A stretch of 64,000 nt of DNA from assembly GCF_016765795.1 (NCBI RefSeq), contig NZ_JAESVP010000002.1, forward strand, positions 310,001-374,000. Reading direction: 5' to 3'. The notes under the pieces are model-generated. The model was given only the letters and a program-made list of their open reading frames with translations, had not been told where the DNA came from and searched no databases. Source of the stretch: Fuscibacter oryzae (GTDB lineage: Bacteria > Pseudomonadota > Alphaproteobacteria > Rhodobacterales > Rhodobacteraceae). Both the position numbers and the translations under genes were made by a program. This document shows, piece after piece, positions 17,377-26,469 of the stretch. Every line of letters starts with the position of its first letter. The first letter of the stretch is position 1.

Positions 17377-18277
17377 TGGCGTCCTCCCGGTTCGCATAGC
17401 GGACATAGACCAGAAGGGCGATGGTCACGACGATCAACAGCAGCATCGACAGCGCAGCCCCCAAGGGCCAGTTGCGGCCCTGACCGAACTGCAATTCGAT
17501 AAAGTTGCCGATCATCATCTGCTTGCCGCCGCCCAGAACGCGCGGCGTGACATAGGCCCCCAGCGACGGCACGAAGACCAGAATGGAGCCGGCGATCAGG
17601 CCCGGTTTCACGATGGGCAGGATGATGCGGCGCAAGACCTGCAAGCGGCTGGCGTAAAGGTCATAGCCCGCCTCCAACAGCCGCATGTCGAACCTGTCAA
17701 TTGCAGCGAACAGCGGCAGCACCATCAGCGGCAGGTAGACATAGACCATGCCGATGAACACCGCGACATCGGTATAGATGATCTGCAACGGCGTGGTGAT
17801 CAGGCCCAGTTTCATCAGGATGGTGTTCAGCAGCCCTTCGGTGCGGATCACCTCGTTGATGGCATAGGTGCGGATCAGAAGGTTGGTCCAGAACGGAATG
17901 GTGATCAGAAACAACCAGATCGGGCGCGATTTGGGCGTGCGTGTGGCGATGAACCAGGCGGTGGGAAAGCCCACAAGAAAGGTGAACACCGTGGTCAGCA
18001 GCGACAGTTTGATCGACCGCCAGAAAATCGTCAGATGGGCATCGGCCAGCACCAGCGTGTCATCAAAGATGTCCTTGGTGAACAGGATGCCGCGCCAGCC
18101 ATCAAGGCTGAACCCCCATTCCACATTGCCGTATTTGCCCGGCAGCAGAAAGGAATAGACCAGCACGATCATCAGCGGCCCGACCGCGCCGACCAGCAGG
18201 ATCAGCAGGGCAGGGGTGGACAGATACCAGGCGTTGCGGACGGATCGGGAAACTTGGGCCTGTTCGGCTTGGCTCAT
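17369..18277 (-). CDS. ABC importer permease, PotB type
   Basis: A 302-residue inner-membrane permease. A cytoplasmic N-terminus (RSVRNAWYLSTPALLILL) leads into the first helix. A large periplasmic loop carries KYGNVEWGFSLDGWRG, and the EAA loop is EAGYDLYASRLQVLRRIILP. Partner of the PotC-type permease. It lies 3 bases from the ATPase gene stop and overlaps the next gene, so the transporter genes are one operon in the order ATPase, PotB, PotC, binding protein B, binding protein A, then possibly amidase and waaA. Confidence 0.9.
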   Translation of the reverse strand: MSQAEQAQVSRSVRNAWYLSTPALLILLVGAVGPLMIVLVYSFLLPGKYGNVEWGFSLDGWRGILFTKDIFDDTLVLADAHLTIFWRSIKLSLLTTVFTFLVGFPTAWFIATRTPKSRPIWLFLITIPFWTNLLIRTYAINEVIRTEGLLNTILMKLGLITTPLQIIYTDVAVFIGMVYVYLPLMVLPLFAAIDRFDMRLLEAGYDLYASRLQVLRRIILPIVKPGLIAGSILVFVPSLGAYVTPRVLGGGKQMMIGNFIELQFGQGRNWPLGAALSMLLLIVVTIALLVYVRYANREDANV

Positions 18278-18280
18278 CCC

Positions 18281-19348
18281 TTAATCCTCCACCACCTGCG
18301 CCGCGCCGGGGGCGAAGCGCAGGGCCAGTGTCTGGCCGATGGCAAGCCCTGCATCGCCCGTTGACGGGTTTTGCAGGCGGGCGACAACTTCGGTGCCGTC
18401 GTTCAGGGCAACGTGGCAGTGGGTGTCGGTGCCGAAATAGACCAGATTGGTGATGGTGGCGGGAATTGCCCCGGCCTCGCCCGCCGTAACAAGGCGCACT
18501 TGCTCGGGGCGGAATGCCACGGTCACGCGCTGGCCGGGGGTGGTGCCCGCAACCTCGATCAGATCGCCAGTAGCAAGGCGGGCACCGCCCGCTTCGGTCG
18601 TGGCGGTCAGGAAGTTCGTCTCGCCGATGAAACTGGCGACAAAGCGGTTCACCGGGCGGGTATAGATGTCTTTTGCCGTGCCAACCTGTTGCAGCTTGCC
18701 CGCCGACATAACGCCGATGCGGTCGCTCATGGTCAGGGCTTCTTCCTGATCATGGGTCACGAAGACAAAGGTGATGCCGGTTTCGGTTTGCAGCCGCTTC
18801 AACTCGATCTGCATTTCCTTGCGCAGCTTCAGGTCCAGCGCCGACAAGGGTTCATCCAGCAGCAGCACCTTGGGTTGCGGCGCCAGCGCACGGGCCAGGG
18901 CCACGCGTTGTTGCTGGCCGCCCGAAAGCTGGCTGGTCTTGCGGCCTGCCATCGCCTCCAGCTTCACCAGCGCCAGCATCTTTTCGGTGGTGGATTTCAC
19001 CTCTGCCGCCGGTTTGTCCAGCATTTGCAGGCCAAAGGCGATGTTCTGCGCCACAGTCAGGTGGGGAAACAGCGCATAGCTTTGAAACACCGTGTTCACC
19101 GGCCGCTTGTTGGGCGGCAGATAGGTGATGTCCTGCCCATCCAGCAGGATCGTGCCCGAGGTGGGCATTTCAAACCCTGCGATCAGCCGCAGGAGTGTGG
19201 TTTTCCCACAGCCCGACGGCCCCAGCAGCGTAAAGAATTCACCCTTGCGGATTTCTACCGAAACATCGTTCAGCGCACGAACCTGGGCATCGCCCTGTCC
19301 GAACGCTTTCACTGTGTTGCGGGCCTCGACGGCGTTTTGCGCGTTCAA
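18281..19348 (-). CDS. ABC importer ATPase, PotA type
   Basis: A 355-residue ATPase energising the importer. Walker A is [16 protein letters not shown], the Q-loop [12 protein letters not shown], the signature [15 protein letters not shown], Walker [13 protein letters not shown], and the H-loop [14 protein letters not shown]; a C-terminal TOBE domain starts near [10 protein letters not shown] at 19348 is the chosen start because GGGAGCGAG lies before it and the frame upstream (to 19447) is unlike the family; an internal GTG is possible. The 95 bases between it and the upstream amidase gene probably contain the operon promoter. Confidence 0.87.
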   Translation of the reverse strand: MNAQNAVEARNTVKAFGQGDAQVRALNDVSVEIRKGEFFTLLGPSGCGKTTLLRLIAGFEMPTSGTILLDGQDITYLPPNKRPVNTVFQSYALFPHLTVAQNIAFGLQMLDKPAAEVKSTTEKMLALVKLEAMAGRKTSQLSGGQQQRVALARALAPQPKVLLLDEPLSALDLKLRKEMQIELKRLQTETGITFVFVTHDQEEALTMSDRIGVMSAGKLQQVGTAKDIYTRPVNRFVASFIGETNFLTATTEAGGARLATGDLIEVAGTTPGQRVTVAFRPEQVRLVTAGEAGAIPATITNLVYFGTDTHCHVALNDGTEVVARLQNPSTGDAGLAIGQTLALRFAPGAAQVVED

Positions 19349-19443
19349 GGTGACTCGCTCCCTGTTGTTTTGATCATATTGTGGGCAGTTGAGCTTTCGC
19401 GCAACGACTGTTTGATCGAAGCGTGACTTCGGAAATTCCGATG

Positions 19444-20871
19444 TCAAGCAATGTGGGGGCGACGGTCAATCCAAGGTTGCGCGCTTTCCACCTCTGCACA
19501 AAGAGCGATCAGTTCTTCGTCCAACCCGTAGGGGGCTGCCAGATGCAGGCCGATGGGCAGGCCGGTGGCCGACATCGCTAGGGGCAGGCTGGCGGCGGGC
19601 TGGCCGCTGGCGTTGAAGGCGGCGCAGAAGGGGGAATAGGGGAAGATGCCCTCCATCCGATAGGCGAGGTAGTCGGTGGTCGTATGGGCAAAGCGGCCGA
19701 CACGGGCTGGGAGTTCGGCAAGGGTGGCGGTCAGCAGAATGTCCCAGCCTTCGGCGAAGAACCCGGCCATCTGGCGGCCAAAGGCGTGAATTTCTCCCAC
19801 CGCCTCCAGATACCGCGTCGGGGCCAGCGTGGCGGCATGGGCCACGGCACCCCGGCCCACGCCCTCGACCAGTTCGTCGGTCAGCGGGCGGCCCTTCAGC
19901 GCCTTCTGAATCGACAGGGCAGTGCCGACGCCGACGATATCGGTCCAGGCGCGCATCATCATGCCCATATCGGCATGGGGGCGGGCGGGCTCGACCCGGT
20001 GGCCCAGCGTTTCCAGCAGCTTGCCAGCGCTGCGCACCGCCTCTGCCACCTCCGGCTCAATCGGCTGGCCAGTCAGAGTGGTGTCGCAGATTGCCACCCG
20101 CAGGCGGCGCGGCGGGCGGCTGATCGCATCGGCATGGCTGCGGATCAGCGGCGGGGCGGCGTAAGGCGCGCCAAGGTCGGGCCCGGAACAGGCATCCAGC
20201 ATCACCGCCGTATCGCGCACGCTGCGCGTCAGGAACCCGTCAATCGCCATGCCCGCCCAACCCTCACCGACATAGGGGCCATCGGGAAGGCGGGCGCGGG
20301 TGGGTTTGAAGCCGAAAAGGCCACAAGAGCTGGCCGGAATGCGCACCGATCCGCCGCCGTCCGATCCATGGGCGATGGCAACAATGCCCGCCGCCACCGC
20401 CGCGCCGGCACCGCCGGATGATCCGCCAGAGGTGTGGTCAAGGTTCCACGGGTTGCGTGTCGGCCCACCGTAAACGGCGGCCTCGGTGGCTGTGCCCACG
20501 CCGCCCTCGGGCGATGTGGTGCGGCCAAAGGTGACAACGCCGGTGGTCTGGATACGGCGGAAAATCTCGGAATCTACCGGATAGGTTGTGTTGGCCAACA
20601 GGCGGCTGCCGTTGTGGCCGGGAAAATCCTTGGCCTCGCACCCCAGATCCTTGATCAGAAAGGGTACGCCCCGGAACGGCCCACGCGGCAAACCAGCCTT
20701 GATCGCGCGGCGTGCCACCTCTTCTTGCATCATCACCACAGCGTTCAGGCGTGGGTTCAGCACCTCAACCGCCTTCAGCGCGGCATCAAGCGCCTCGTCC
20801 GGAGTGATCTGGCCCTTGGCCACCCATCCTGCCAGTTCGGTTGCGTCTTTCGCGCCCAGATCGCCAAACAT
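19444..20871 (-). CDS. Amidase signature family hydrolase (second of two)
   Basis: A 475-residue amidase with the triad Lys in [11 protein letters not shown], cis-Ser in [17 protein letters not shown] and nucleophile Ser in [14 protein letters not shown]. This is the canonical signature, unlike the first amidase of the cluster. Start at 20871 ([13 protein letters not shown]) has GGGAGAC upstream. It reads in the same direction as the ABC importer and lies upstream of it, so the importer is bracketed by two amidases. The substrate is unknown; hydrolysis of an imported N-acyl compound is an inference from position. Confidence 0.9.
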   Translation of the reverse strand: MFGDLGAKDATELAGWVAKGQITPDEALDAALKAVEVLNPRLNAVVMMQEEVARRAIKAGLPRGPFRGVPFLIKDLGCEAKDFPGHNGSRLLANTTYPVDSEIFRRIQTTGVVTFGRTTSPEGGVGTATEAAVYGGPTRNPWNLDHTSGGSSGGAGAAVAAGIVAIAHGSDGGGSVRIPASSCGLFGFKPTRARLPDGPYVGEGWAGMAIDGFLTRSVRDTAVMLDACSGPDLGAPYAAPPLIRSHADAISRPPRRLRVAICDTTLTGQPIEPEVAEAVRSAGKLLETLGHRVEPARPHADMGMMMRAWTDIVGVGTALSIQKALKGRPLTDELVEGVGRGAVAHAATLAPTRYLEAVGEIHAFGRQMAGFFAEGWDILLTATLAELPARVGRFAHTTTDYLAYRMEGIFPYSPFCAAFNASGQPAASLPLAMSATGLPIGLHLAAPYGLDEELIALCAEVESAQPWIDRRPHIA

Positions 20872-21015
20872 CGCGGTCTCCCTTTGCTTGCGAGCCACAG
20901 AGTTTCGCCGTTTCGCCCGCCCGTCCACCCCATTGTGCCGCCAATGGGTCGGTTTCCGCCCAAGGACGTCGGCCCTTGGCGCTTGACATGGGGGGCAGTC
21001 AGGCTATGCACGGCC

Positions 21016-21181
21016 CACCTTCGGTTCCGGATCACCGGATGAAAAGGGAACGCGGTGCGGGGGCATCCCCAAATCCGCGGCTGCCCCCGCAACTGTAAGC
21101 GGCGAGAGACGGCGGATCAGGCCACTGGGCAACCGGGAAGGCCCGCCAGATCGATGACCCGCAAAGCCAGGAGACCTGCCA
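21016..21181 (+). promoter_or_regulatory. Cobalamin (adenosylcobalamin) riboswitch
   Basis: The leader of the btuB operon contains the conserved cobalamin-aptamer pieces in order: TTCGGTTCC, AAAAGGGAACGCGGTG, GCTGCCCCCGCAACTGTAAG, GCCACTGGG, GGGAAGGC and the terminal B12 box AAGCCAGGAGACCTGCC (21164-21180). This aptamer represses downstream expression when adenosylcobalamin binds. The expression platform lies between 21182 and the btuB start at 21316; hairpins there (GGCGG/CCGCC near 21220 and GGGCG/CGCCC near the ribosome site) could act on translation, but no T-run terminator is seen. Confidence 0.95.
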
Positions 21182-21315
21182 AGGGGTTCACCCTTTCCCT
21201 CGCGCGGGGTGCGCGAAGGAGGCGGCTTCCGCCAGTGGTGACGCAAACAGGCTGCGGGTTTGACCCATGGCGTGGCATCGCATCACGGGGCGTTCGGGCG
21301 CCCAAAGGGGGAAGA

Positions 21316-23184
21316 ATGAAGGCCAATAGACTCTCGGTTTGTGCAATTTCGGCTTTGGCGTTGGCGGCAGCCCTGGCGCATCCGGCGGTGGCGCAAGACG
21401 GCACCGATGACATCATCGTGCTGGACCCCGTCACCCTGTCGGCCAACCGGACCGCGACCGAAGCCAGCCGCACCGGAACGTCGGTTTCGGTGATCGACCG
21501 CGCCGATGTACAGGACACGGGCAGCCTGTCTCCGGTGCAATCACTGGCCGATCTACCGGGAGTGTCGTTCTCGCAACAGGGGGGCTTGGGCCAATCGGCC
21601 AACCTGCGCATCCGGGGGGCCGACACGCGCTATATCGCGGTGTATTTTGACGGCATCCGCATCACCGACCCGTCGTCAACCCAGACCGCGCTGGATTACG
21701 GCACCCTGCCGGGAATGGATATTGCCCGGGTCGAGGTGCTGCGCGGCAGCCAGTCGGCGCTGTGGGGCGGATCGGCCGTGGGCGGCGTGATCAACTTTTC
21801 CTCGGTTGAGGCGATTGAGGAAGGCACCCATCAAGAGGTGGTTGTCCAGGCGGGTGACATGGGCACCGCCGCCCTCAGCTATAGCCTGACGCAAAAGACC
21901 GGCGATCTGGAAACCGCGCTGACGGTTTCGCACAGCCAGACCGATGGCTATTCGGCGGCGCGGATTGGCACCGAAAAAGACGGCGCCGAGATTTCTCGCC
22001 TGTCGCTGACCGGCAAGTATCATGTGAATGACGTGCTGACGCTGGGGGCCGCCGCCTTCGCGCAGTATTCGCATGTGGATTATGACGGCTACGATCCCTT
22101 CACCTATACGCTGGAGGATCAGGCCAACACCCTGCGCCGGCAGGAAACCGGCGCGCGGCTGTTTGCCGAGGTTGTGGCGGGCAACACCACGCATGTCTTT
22201 GATCTGACGCGCTATAACATCGGGCGGGTTTATCAGGACGAGATCAGCCCCGGCACCTATGACGCCCACCGCACAACCCTTGGCTGGACCGCGACGACCG
22301 AGGTGTCGGACCAGATCAAGCTGGTTTACGGCGCCGACTGGATGCGCGAAGAGGCAAGTTATACAAACCTGACCTCGGGTGCCGCCGACACCCGGCAATA
22401 TGGCGCCTTTGCCCAATTGCTCTGGGCGCCGCGCGATGATCTTGATCTGGCAGCGACCCTGCGGCGCGATGAGCATTCGGCCTATGGCGGCTTCACCTCT
22501 GGCCGTCTGGCGCTGGCGTATCGCCCCGCTGAGGGCACGACGCTGCGCGCTGCCGTGGCAACCGGGTTCCGCGCGCCCTCGATTGACGAGCTTTATGGCG
22601 ACTATCCGGCCTTTTTCTTCCACGGCAATCCGAACATGACACCCGAGGAAAGCACCAGCTATGAACTGGGGATCGAGCAGGAGTTTGGCGATACCGCCCG
22701 CCTGACCGCCACGCTGTTCCGGCTGAACATCGACAATCTGATCGCCACGACCGCCGATTATTCGTCGCTGGAAAACGTGGCCGGGCAATCGGTGCGCCAG
22801 GGGCTGGAACTGGGTGGTTCGGTCGATCTGGGCGACCGGGTCACTTTGGGCCTGTCTTACACCTATATCGACGCGGTGCGCGCGACCGGCACGCGGCTGG
22901 CCCTTGTGCCGCGCCATGACCTGACGCTGAAACTGGATGCCAAGGTGACCGAGGCGATGAAGGCGGGGGTTTCGGTGCATTACGTCGCCGACCGGCTGGA
23001 TGATTTCGCCGCCTTCCAGATGCCCGACTACACCGTGGTCGATGCCCGCGTCAGCTATGATCTGGGCGAGGGGGCCGAGGTTTGGGGCGGCATCGGCAAC
23101 CTGTTTGACCGGGAATACCAAACCTCCAACGGCTTTGCCGCACCGGGACGCACTGTTTATGTGGGCCTGCGCAAAAGTTTTTGA
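21316..23184 (+). CDS. btuB: TonB-dependent vitamin B12 outer-membrane receptor
   Basis: A 622-residue outer-membrane transporter for corrinoids. It has a signal peptide (MKANRLSVCAISALALAAAL, cleavage after AVA), a TonB-box-like stretch (DDIIVLDPVTLSAN), a plug domain (SVSVIDRADVQDTGS, LRIRGADTRYIAVYFDGIRI), and a 22-strand barrel ending in the terminal aromatic TVYVGLRKSF needed for outer-membrane insertion. The riboswitch upstream fixes the substrate class. ATG at 21316 follows GGGGGAAGA; the open frame further upstream is the riboswitch leader. Confidence 0.93.
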   Translation: MKANRLSVCAISALALAAALAHPAVAQDGTDDIIVLDPVTLSANRTATEASRTGTSVSVIDRADVQDTGSLSPVQSLADLPGVSFSQQGGLGQSANLRIRGADTRYIAVYFDGIRITDPSSTQTALDYGTLPGMDIARVEVLRGSQSALWGGSAVGGVINFSSVEAIEEGTHQEVVVQAGDMGTAALSYSLTQKTGDLETALTVSHSQTDGYSAARIGTEKDGAEISRLSLTGKYHVNDVLTLGAAAFAQYSHVDYDGYDPFTYTLEDQANTLRRQETGARLFAEVVAGNTTHVFDLTRYNIGRVYQDEISPGTYDAHRTTLGWTATTEVSDQIKLVYGADWMREEASYTNLTSGAADTRQYGAFAQLLWAPRDDLDLAATLRRDEHSAYGGFTSGRLALAYRPAEGTTLRAAVATGFRAPSIDELYGDYPAFFFHGNPNMTPEESTSYELGIEQEFGDTARLTATLFRLNIDNLIATTADYSSLENVAGQSVRQGLELGGSVDLGDRVTLGLSYTYIDAVRATGTRLALVPRHDLTLKLDAKVTEAMKAGVSVHYVADRLDDFAAFQMPDYTVVDARVSYDLGEGAEVWGGIGNLFDREYQTSNGFAAPGRTVYVGLRKSF

Positions 23185-24040
23185 CCTGACGCTGGTGCTG
23201 GCCCTTGCCAGCGCCGCGCCTGCCTTGGCCGAAGCGCCGGGGCGGGTGGTGTCGATCAACCTCTGCACCGATCAGCTTGCCATGATGCTGGCCGCGCCGG
23301 GGCAACTGGTATCGGTCAGCGATCTGGCGTCGGAACCGCAATCGTCCTCGATGGTCAGGCAGGCGGCGGGCTATGCCGTGAACCACGGGCAGGCCGAAGA
23401 GGTGTTCCTCATGCACCCCGATCTGGTTCTGGCGGGCAGCTATACGGCCCTTGCCACGGTGGATATGCTGCGGCGGCTGGGTATTCCGGTGGTGCAGGTG
23501 CCGCCCGCCAATTCGCTGGCCGAGGCGGTGGAGCAGGTTCGCATCGTAGGCGCTGCCTTGGGGCAAGAGGAACGGGCCGAGTGGTTCGCCACCCGCTTTG
23601 AAACCTCGATCAGGGCGGCGCGGATTGCCGGGCCGCGCTATTCGGCTGCCTTTTACCACCCGAACGGCTATACCACGGGTTCGGGCACGCTGGCCGATGA
23701 GGTGATGGGGCTGACCGGGTTTGACAATATCGCCGCCACGGCGGGGGTGACGGGCGGCGGAGTGCTGCCGCTGGAGCGGCTGGTGATGGCCGCGCCCGAA
23801 GTTCTGGTGACGTCTGAACCCTATCCCGGTGCCTCGCGCGCGGAAGAGGTGCTGACCCATCCCGCCTTGCGCGCGGTTCAGGACAACGCGGGCGCGACCC
23901 TGCATACCGATGCCGATTGGGTCTGTGGCACGCCCTTGATCATGCGGGCGATCAACGGGATGCGGCGGGCGCATATCCGGCTGGATTGCAAAGACCCCGG
24001 AAACTGGAATTCCAAGATGTGCCGGTTGGATGCGCAGTGA
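23159..24040 (+). CDS. btuF: Periplasmic cobalamin-binding protein of the BtuF type
   Basis: A 293-residue periplasmic substrate-binding protein. Mature-part motifs are RVVSINLCTDQLAMML, the family opening, HPDLVLAGSYT and LRRLGIPVVQVPPANS. The likely start is ATG 23159 (MWACAKVFDLTLVLALASAA), which lies inside the last 26 bases of btuB and has no clear ribosome site, suggesting coupling to btuB translation; a GTG at 23195 in the same frame is an alternative that would shorten the signal peptide. It delivers corrinoid to BtuCD. Confidence 0.87.
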   Translation: MWACAKVFDLTLVLALASAAPALAEAPGRVVSINLCTDQLAMMLAAPGQLVSVSDLASEPQSSSMVRQAAGYAVNHGQAEEVFLMHPDLVLAGSYTALATVDMLRRLGIPVVQVPPANSLAEAVEQVRIVGAALGQEERAEWFATRFETSIRAARIAGPRYSAAFYHPNGYTTGSGTLADEVMGLTGFDNIAATAGVTGGGVLPLERLVMAAPEVLVTSEPYPGASRAEEVLTHPALRAVQDNAGATLHTDADWVCGTPLIMRAINGMRRAHIRLDCKDPGNWNSKMCRLDAQ

Positions 24041-24041
24041 C

Positions 24042-25022
24042 ATGAAGGTATTGCTTTCACTTTTGCTGTTGGTGTTGCTGCTGTTCGCAGCCTCATTGCT
24101 GGTGGGGCCAGCGGGGCTGGGTGTGGGCGACAGCCTCGCCGCGCTGTTTCGCGGCGAGGGGGATGCGGTCGTTCTGGTGATGCGAGAGATCCGGCTGCCC
24201 CGTGCGCTTTTGGGCGCAATGGTCGGGGCGGTGCTGGGCCTGTCGGGTGCTGCGATGCAGGGCTATTTGCGAAATCCCTTGGCAGAGCCAGGGATTATCG
24301 GAATATCTTCAAGTTCTGCGCTAGGTGCGGTTCTGGCCTTGCAGACCGGTGCTGCCGCGATGTTTCCCTTGGCCTTGCCTCTGTCTGCGTTGTCGGGTGC
24401 AGGGATTGCGGTGCTGTTGATCCTGGCACTGGCCGGGCCGCGCGGCGGGGCGATGGCGCTGATCCTGGCGGGGATTGCCATTTCAGCACTGGCCGGGGCT
24501 TTGACATCTCTGGTTTTGAATCTGTCGTCAAACCCTTTTGCCGCCATGGAAATCGTATTCTGGATGATGGGATCGCTGGCAGATCGGTCGATGCAGCATG
24601 TCTGGCTGGCGGCCCCCTTCATGGTGGCGGGCAGTGCGTTGCTGTTGGCCATGGGGCGGCCGCTGGATGCGCTGACGCTGGGCGAGGATGCTGCGGCCAG
24701 CATGGGGGTGAACCTGACGCGGCTGCGCTGGCAGTTGGTGATCGGCACGGCGCTGGCAGTCGGGGCCTCGGTCGCGGTGGCGGGGGCGGTGGGGTTTGTC
24801 GGGCTGGTGGTGCCGCATCTGGTGCGGCCACTGATGGGGGCGCGGCCCTCTCGGGTGCTGCCGGCCTCGATGCTTGGCGGGGCCTGCATGGTGTTGGCGG
24901 CGGATGTGGCGGTGCGGATTGTGGCCCCGGATCAAGACCTTAAGCTGGGTGTTTTAACTGCCCTGATAGGTGCGCCGTTCTTTCTGCACCTGATCTGGCG
25001 GCTGCGGGGGGCAGAGGCATGA
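24042..25022 (+). CDS. btuC: Cobalamin ABC importer permease of the BtuC/FecCD type
   Basis: A 326-residue inner-membrane permease with about ten helices. Family blocks are REIRLPRALLGAMVGAVLGL, GAAMQGYLRNPLAEPGIIGI, LILAGIAISALAGA and AGAVGFVGLVVPHLVRPLMG, the last being the cytoplasmic loop contacting the ATPase. ATG 24042 (MKVLLSLLLLVLLL) sits one base after the btuF stop; an in-frame ATG at 24030 overlapping btuF is also possible, and neither has a strong SD. The stop overlaps the start of btuD. Confidence 0.9.
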   Translation: MKVLLSLLLLVLLLFAASLLVGPAGLGVGDSLAALFRGEGDAVVLVMREIRLPRALLGAMVGAVLGLSGAAMQGYLRNPLAEPGIIGISSSSALGAVLALQTGAAAMFPLALPLSALSGAGIAVLLILALAGPRGGAMALILAGIAISALAGALTSLVLNLSSNPFAAMEIVFWMMGSLADRSMQHVWLAAPFMVAGSALLLAMGRPLDALTLGEDAAASMGVNLTRLRWQLVIGTALAVGASVAVAGAVGFVGLVVPHLVRPLMGARPSRVLPASMLGGACMVLAADVAVRIVAPDQDLKLGVLTALIGAPFFLHLIWRLRGAEA

Positions 25023-25756
25023 CCCTGCTGGCCTTGCGCGATCTGACGGTGCGGCGCGGCACTTGCCCGGTGGTCGATCATGTCAGTCTGACGGTGGATG
25101 AGGGCGAGTTTGTCGGCCTGATCGGGCCGAATGGCGCGGGAAAGACCACGCTGCTGCGAGGCGCGCTGGGGCTGCTGCCGTCCTTGGGGCAGTCTTCGCT
25201 GCTGGCACTGGCGCCAAAGGCGCGGGCGCGGGCGGCGGCGTTTCTGCCCCAAGGGCGCGAGATTGCCTGGCCGGTTTCGGTGGAAACGGTGGTTGCGCTG
25301 GGGCGCGCGCCGCATCTTGGGCAGGGCACCGAGGCGGTGGACCGCGCGCTGACCCGCATGGGGCTGGAACCCTACCGCGACCGCAAGGCCACCGAGCTGT
25401 CGGGGGGCGAGCAGGCGCGGGTGCTGATTGCCCGCGCGCTGGCACAAGAGGCGCCGCTGCTGCTGGCGGATGAGCCGGTCGCGGGCCTCGACCCCGAGGC
25501 GCAGTTGCGCACGATGGAGGTGTTTGCCGATCTGGCGGCTGAGGGGCGTGGGGTTGTCGCCTCGATCCACGATCTGGGGCTGGCGGCGCGGGCCTGCACA
25601 CGGCTGGTGCTGCTGCACCGCGGGCAGGTGGTGGCCGATGGCCCGCCGCGACAGGTGCTGTCCGAAAGCAACCTGGCCGATGTGTTCGGGGTGCGCGGCT
25701 TTCATGCCGAAACGCCCGACGGCCCGGTATTTCAGCCGATGGGGGTTCTGCGGTGA
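25019..25756 (+). CDS. btuD: Cobalamin ABC importer ATPase of the BtuD/FepC type
   Basis: A 245-residue ATPase: Walker A GPNGAGKTTLLRG, Q-loop AFLPQGREIAW, signature ELSGGEQARVLIARAL, Walker B LLLADEPVAGLDP, H-loop VVASIHDLGLAARAC. It energises BtuC. It overlaps the btuC stop by ATGA and the cbiZ start by GTGA, so all five genes of the operon are translationally linked. Confidence 0.92.
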   Translation: MTLLALRDLTVRRGTCPVVDHVSLTVDEGEFVGLIGPNGAGKTTLLRGALGLLPSLGQSSLLALAPKARARAAAFLPQGREIAWPVSVETVVALGRAPHLGQGTEAVDRALTRMGLEPYRDRKATELSGGEQARVLIARALAQEAPLLLADEPVAGLDPEAQLRTMEVFADLAAEGRGVVASIHDLGLAARACTRLVLLHRGQVVADGPPRQVLSESNLADVFGVRGFHAETPDGPVFQPMGVLR

Positions 25757-26406
25757 CCGTCACGCTGGACCGGCCGTGGCTGCGCATGCAGTTGCCGCGC
25801 CCGATGCGGGTGCTGAGCTGGGCGCCGCACGGTGCGGGCTATACCAAGGCCAGCCAGATTCTGTGGCGCGAGGTGAAAAACGCCGATCTGACGCCGGATT
25901 TCGATGCCGAGGGTTGGCTGTCGGCGCAGATGCCACCCGATGCGGTGGGAATGCTGACCTCTCGGGATGTCGGCACATGGGGGCAGGCGCGGGCCGAGGT
26001 GGACGGCCTGCGCGCCTGGTGCGTGGTGACGGCGGGTCTGTCGAATGCCGAGGCGGTGGGGCGGCGCTTGCCCTATCACACGGCGGATTATGGCACGATC
26101 AACCTGGGCGTGGTGCTGGAGGCCGGGTTGACCGAAGCGGCGCAACTGGAGGCGATGTCCATCGCGGTTCAGGCCCGGACGGCGGCGGTCATGGCGGCGG
26201 GGCTGGAATTGGCGACCGGGCTTGCCACGGGCACCGGCACCGATTGTATCGCGCTGGCCTGTGATGTGGGGCAAGGCCGCTATGCCGGCTTGCACACGGC
26301 TGCGGGCGAGGCGCTGGGGGCAGCGGTTCGCGCGGCGGTTGCGCAATCGTGCAAGGATTGGATGGTCTGGCGCGATGCCGAGCTTGCGCGCCGGGCGGCC
26401 TTATAA
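25753..26406 (+). CDS. cbiZ: Adenosylcobinamide amidohydrolase
   Basis: A 217-residue enzyme that removes the aminopropanol arm of adenosylcobinamide to give adenosylcobyric acid, the archaeal-type salvage route also shown in Rhodobacter sphaeroides. Recognisable CbiZ segments are GVVLEAGLTEAAQLEAM, VTAGLSNAEAVG and ATGTGTDCIALAC. GTG start at 25753 overlaps the btuD stop. Its place at the end of a riboswitch-controlled uptake operon fits salvage of incomplete corrinoids. Confidence 0.9.
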   Translation: MTVTLDRPWLRMQLPRPMRVLSWAPHGAGYTKASQILWREVKNADLTPDFDAEGWLSAQMPPDAVGMLTSRDVGTWGQARAEVDGLRAWCVVTAGLSNAEAVGRRLPYHTADYGTINLGVVLEAGLTEAAQLEAMSIAVQARTAAVMAAGLELATGLATGTGTDCIALACDVGQGRYAGLHTAAGEALGAAVRAAVAQSCKDWMVWRDAELARRAAL

Positions 26407-26469
26407 AACAAATCGCCTGGCGGTCGCACCAAGCCAGCTTCCCCTTGCCTTGCACGTTCGTACTGAAAT

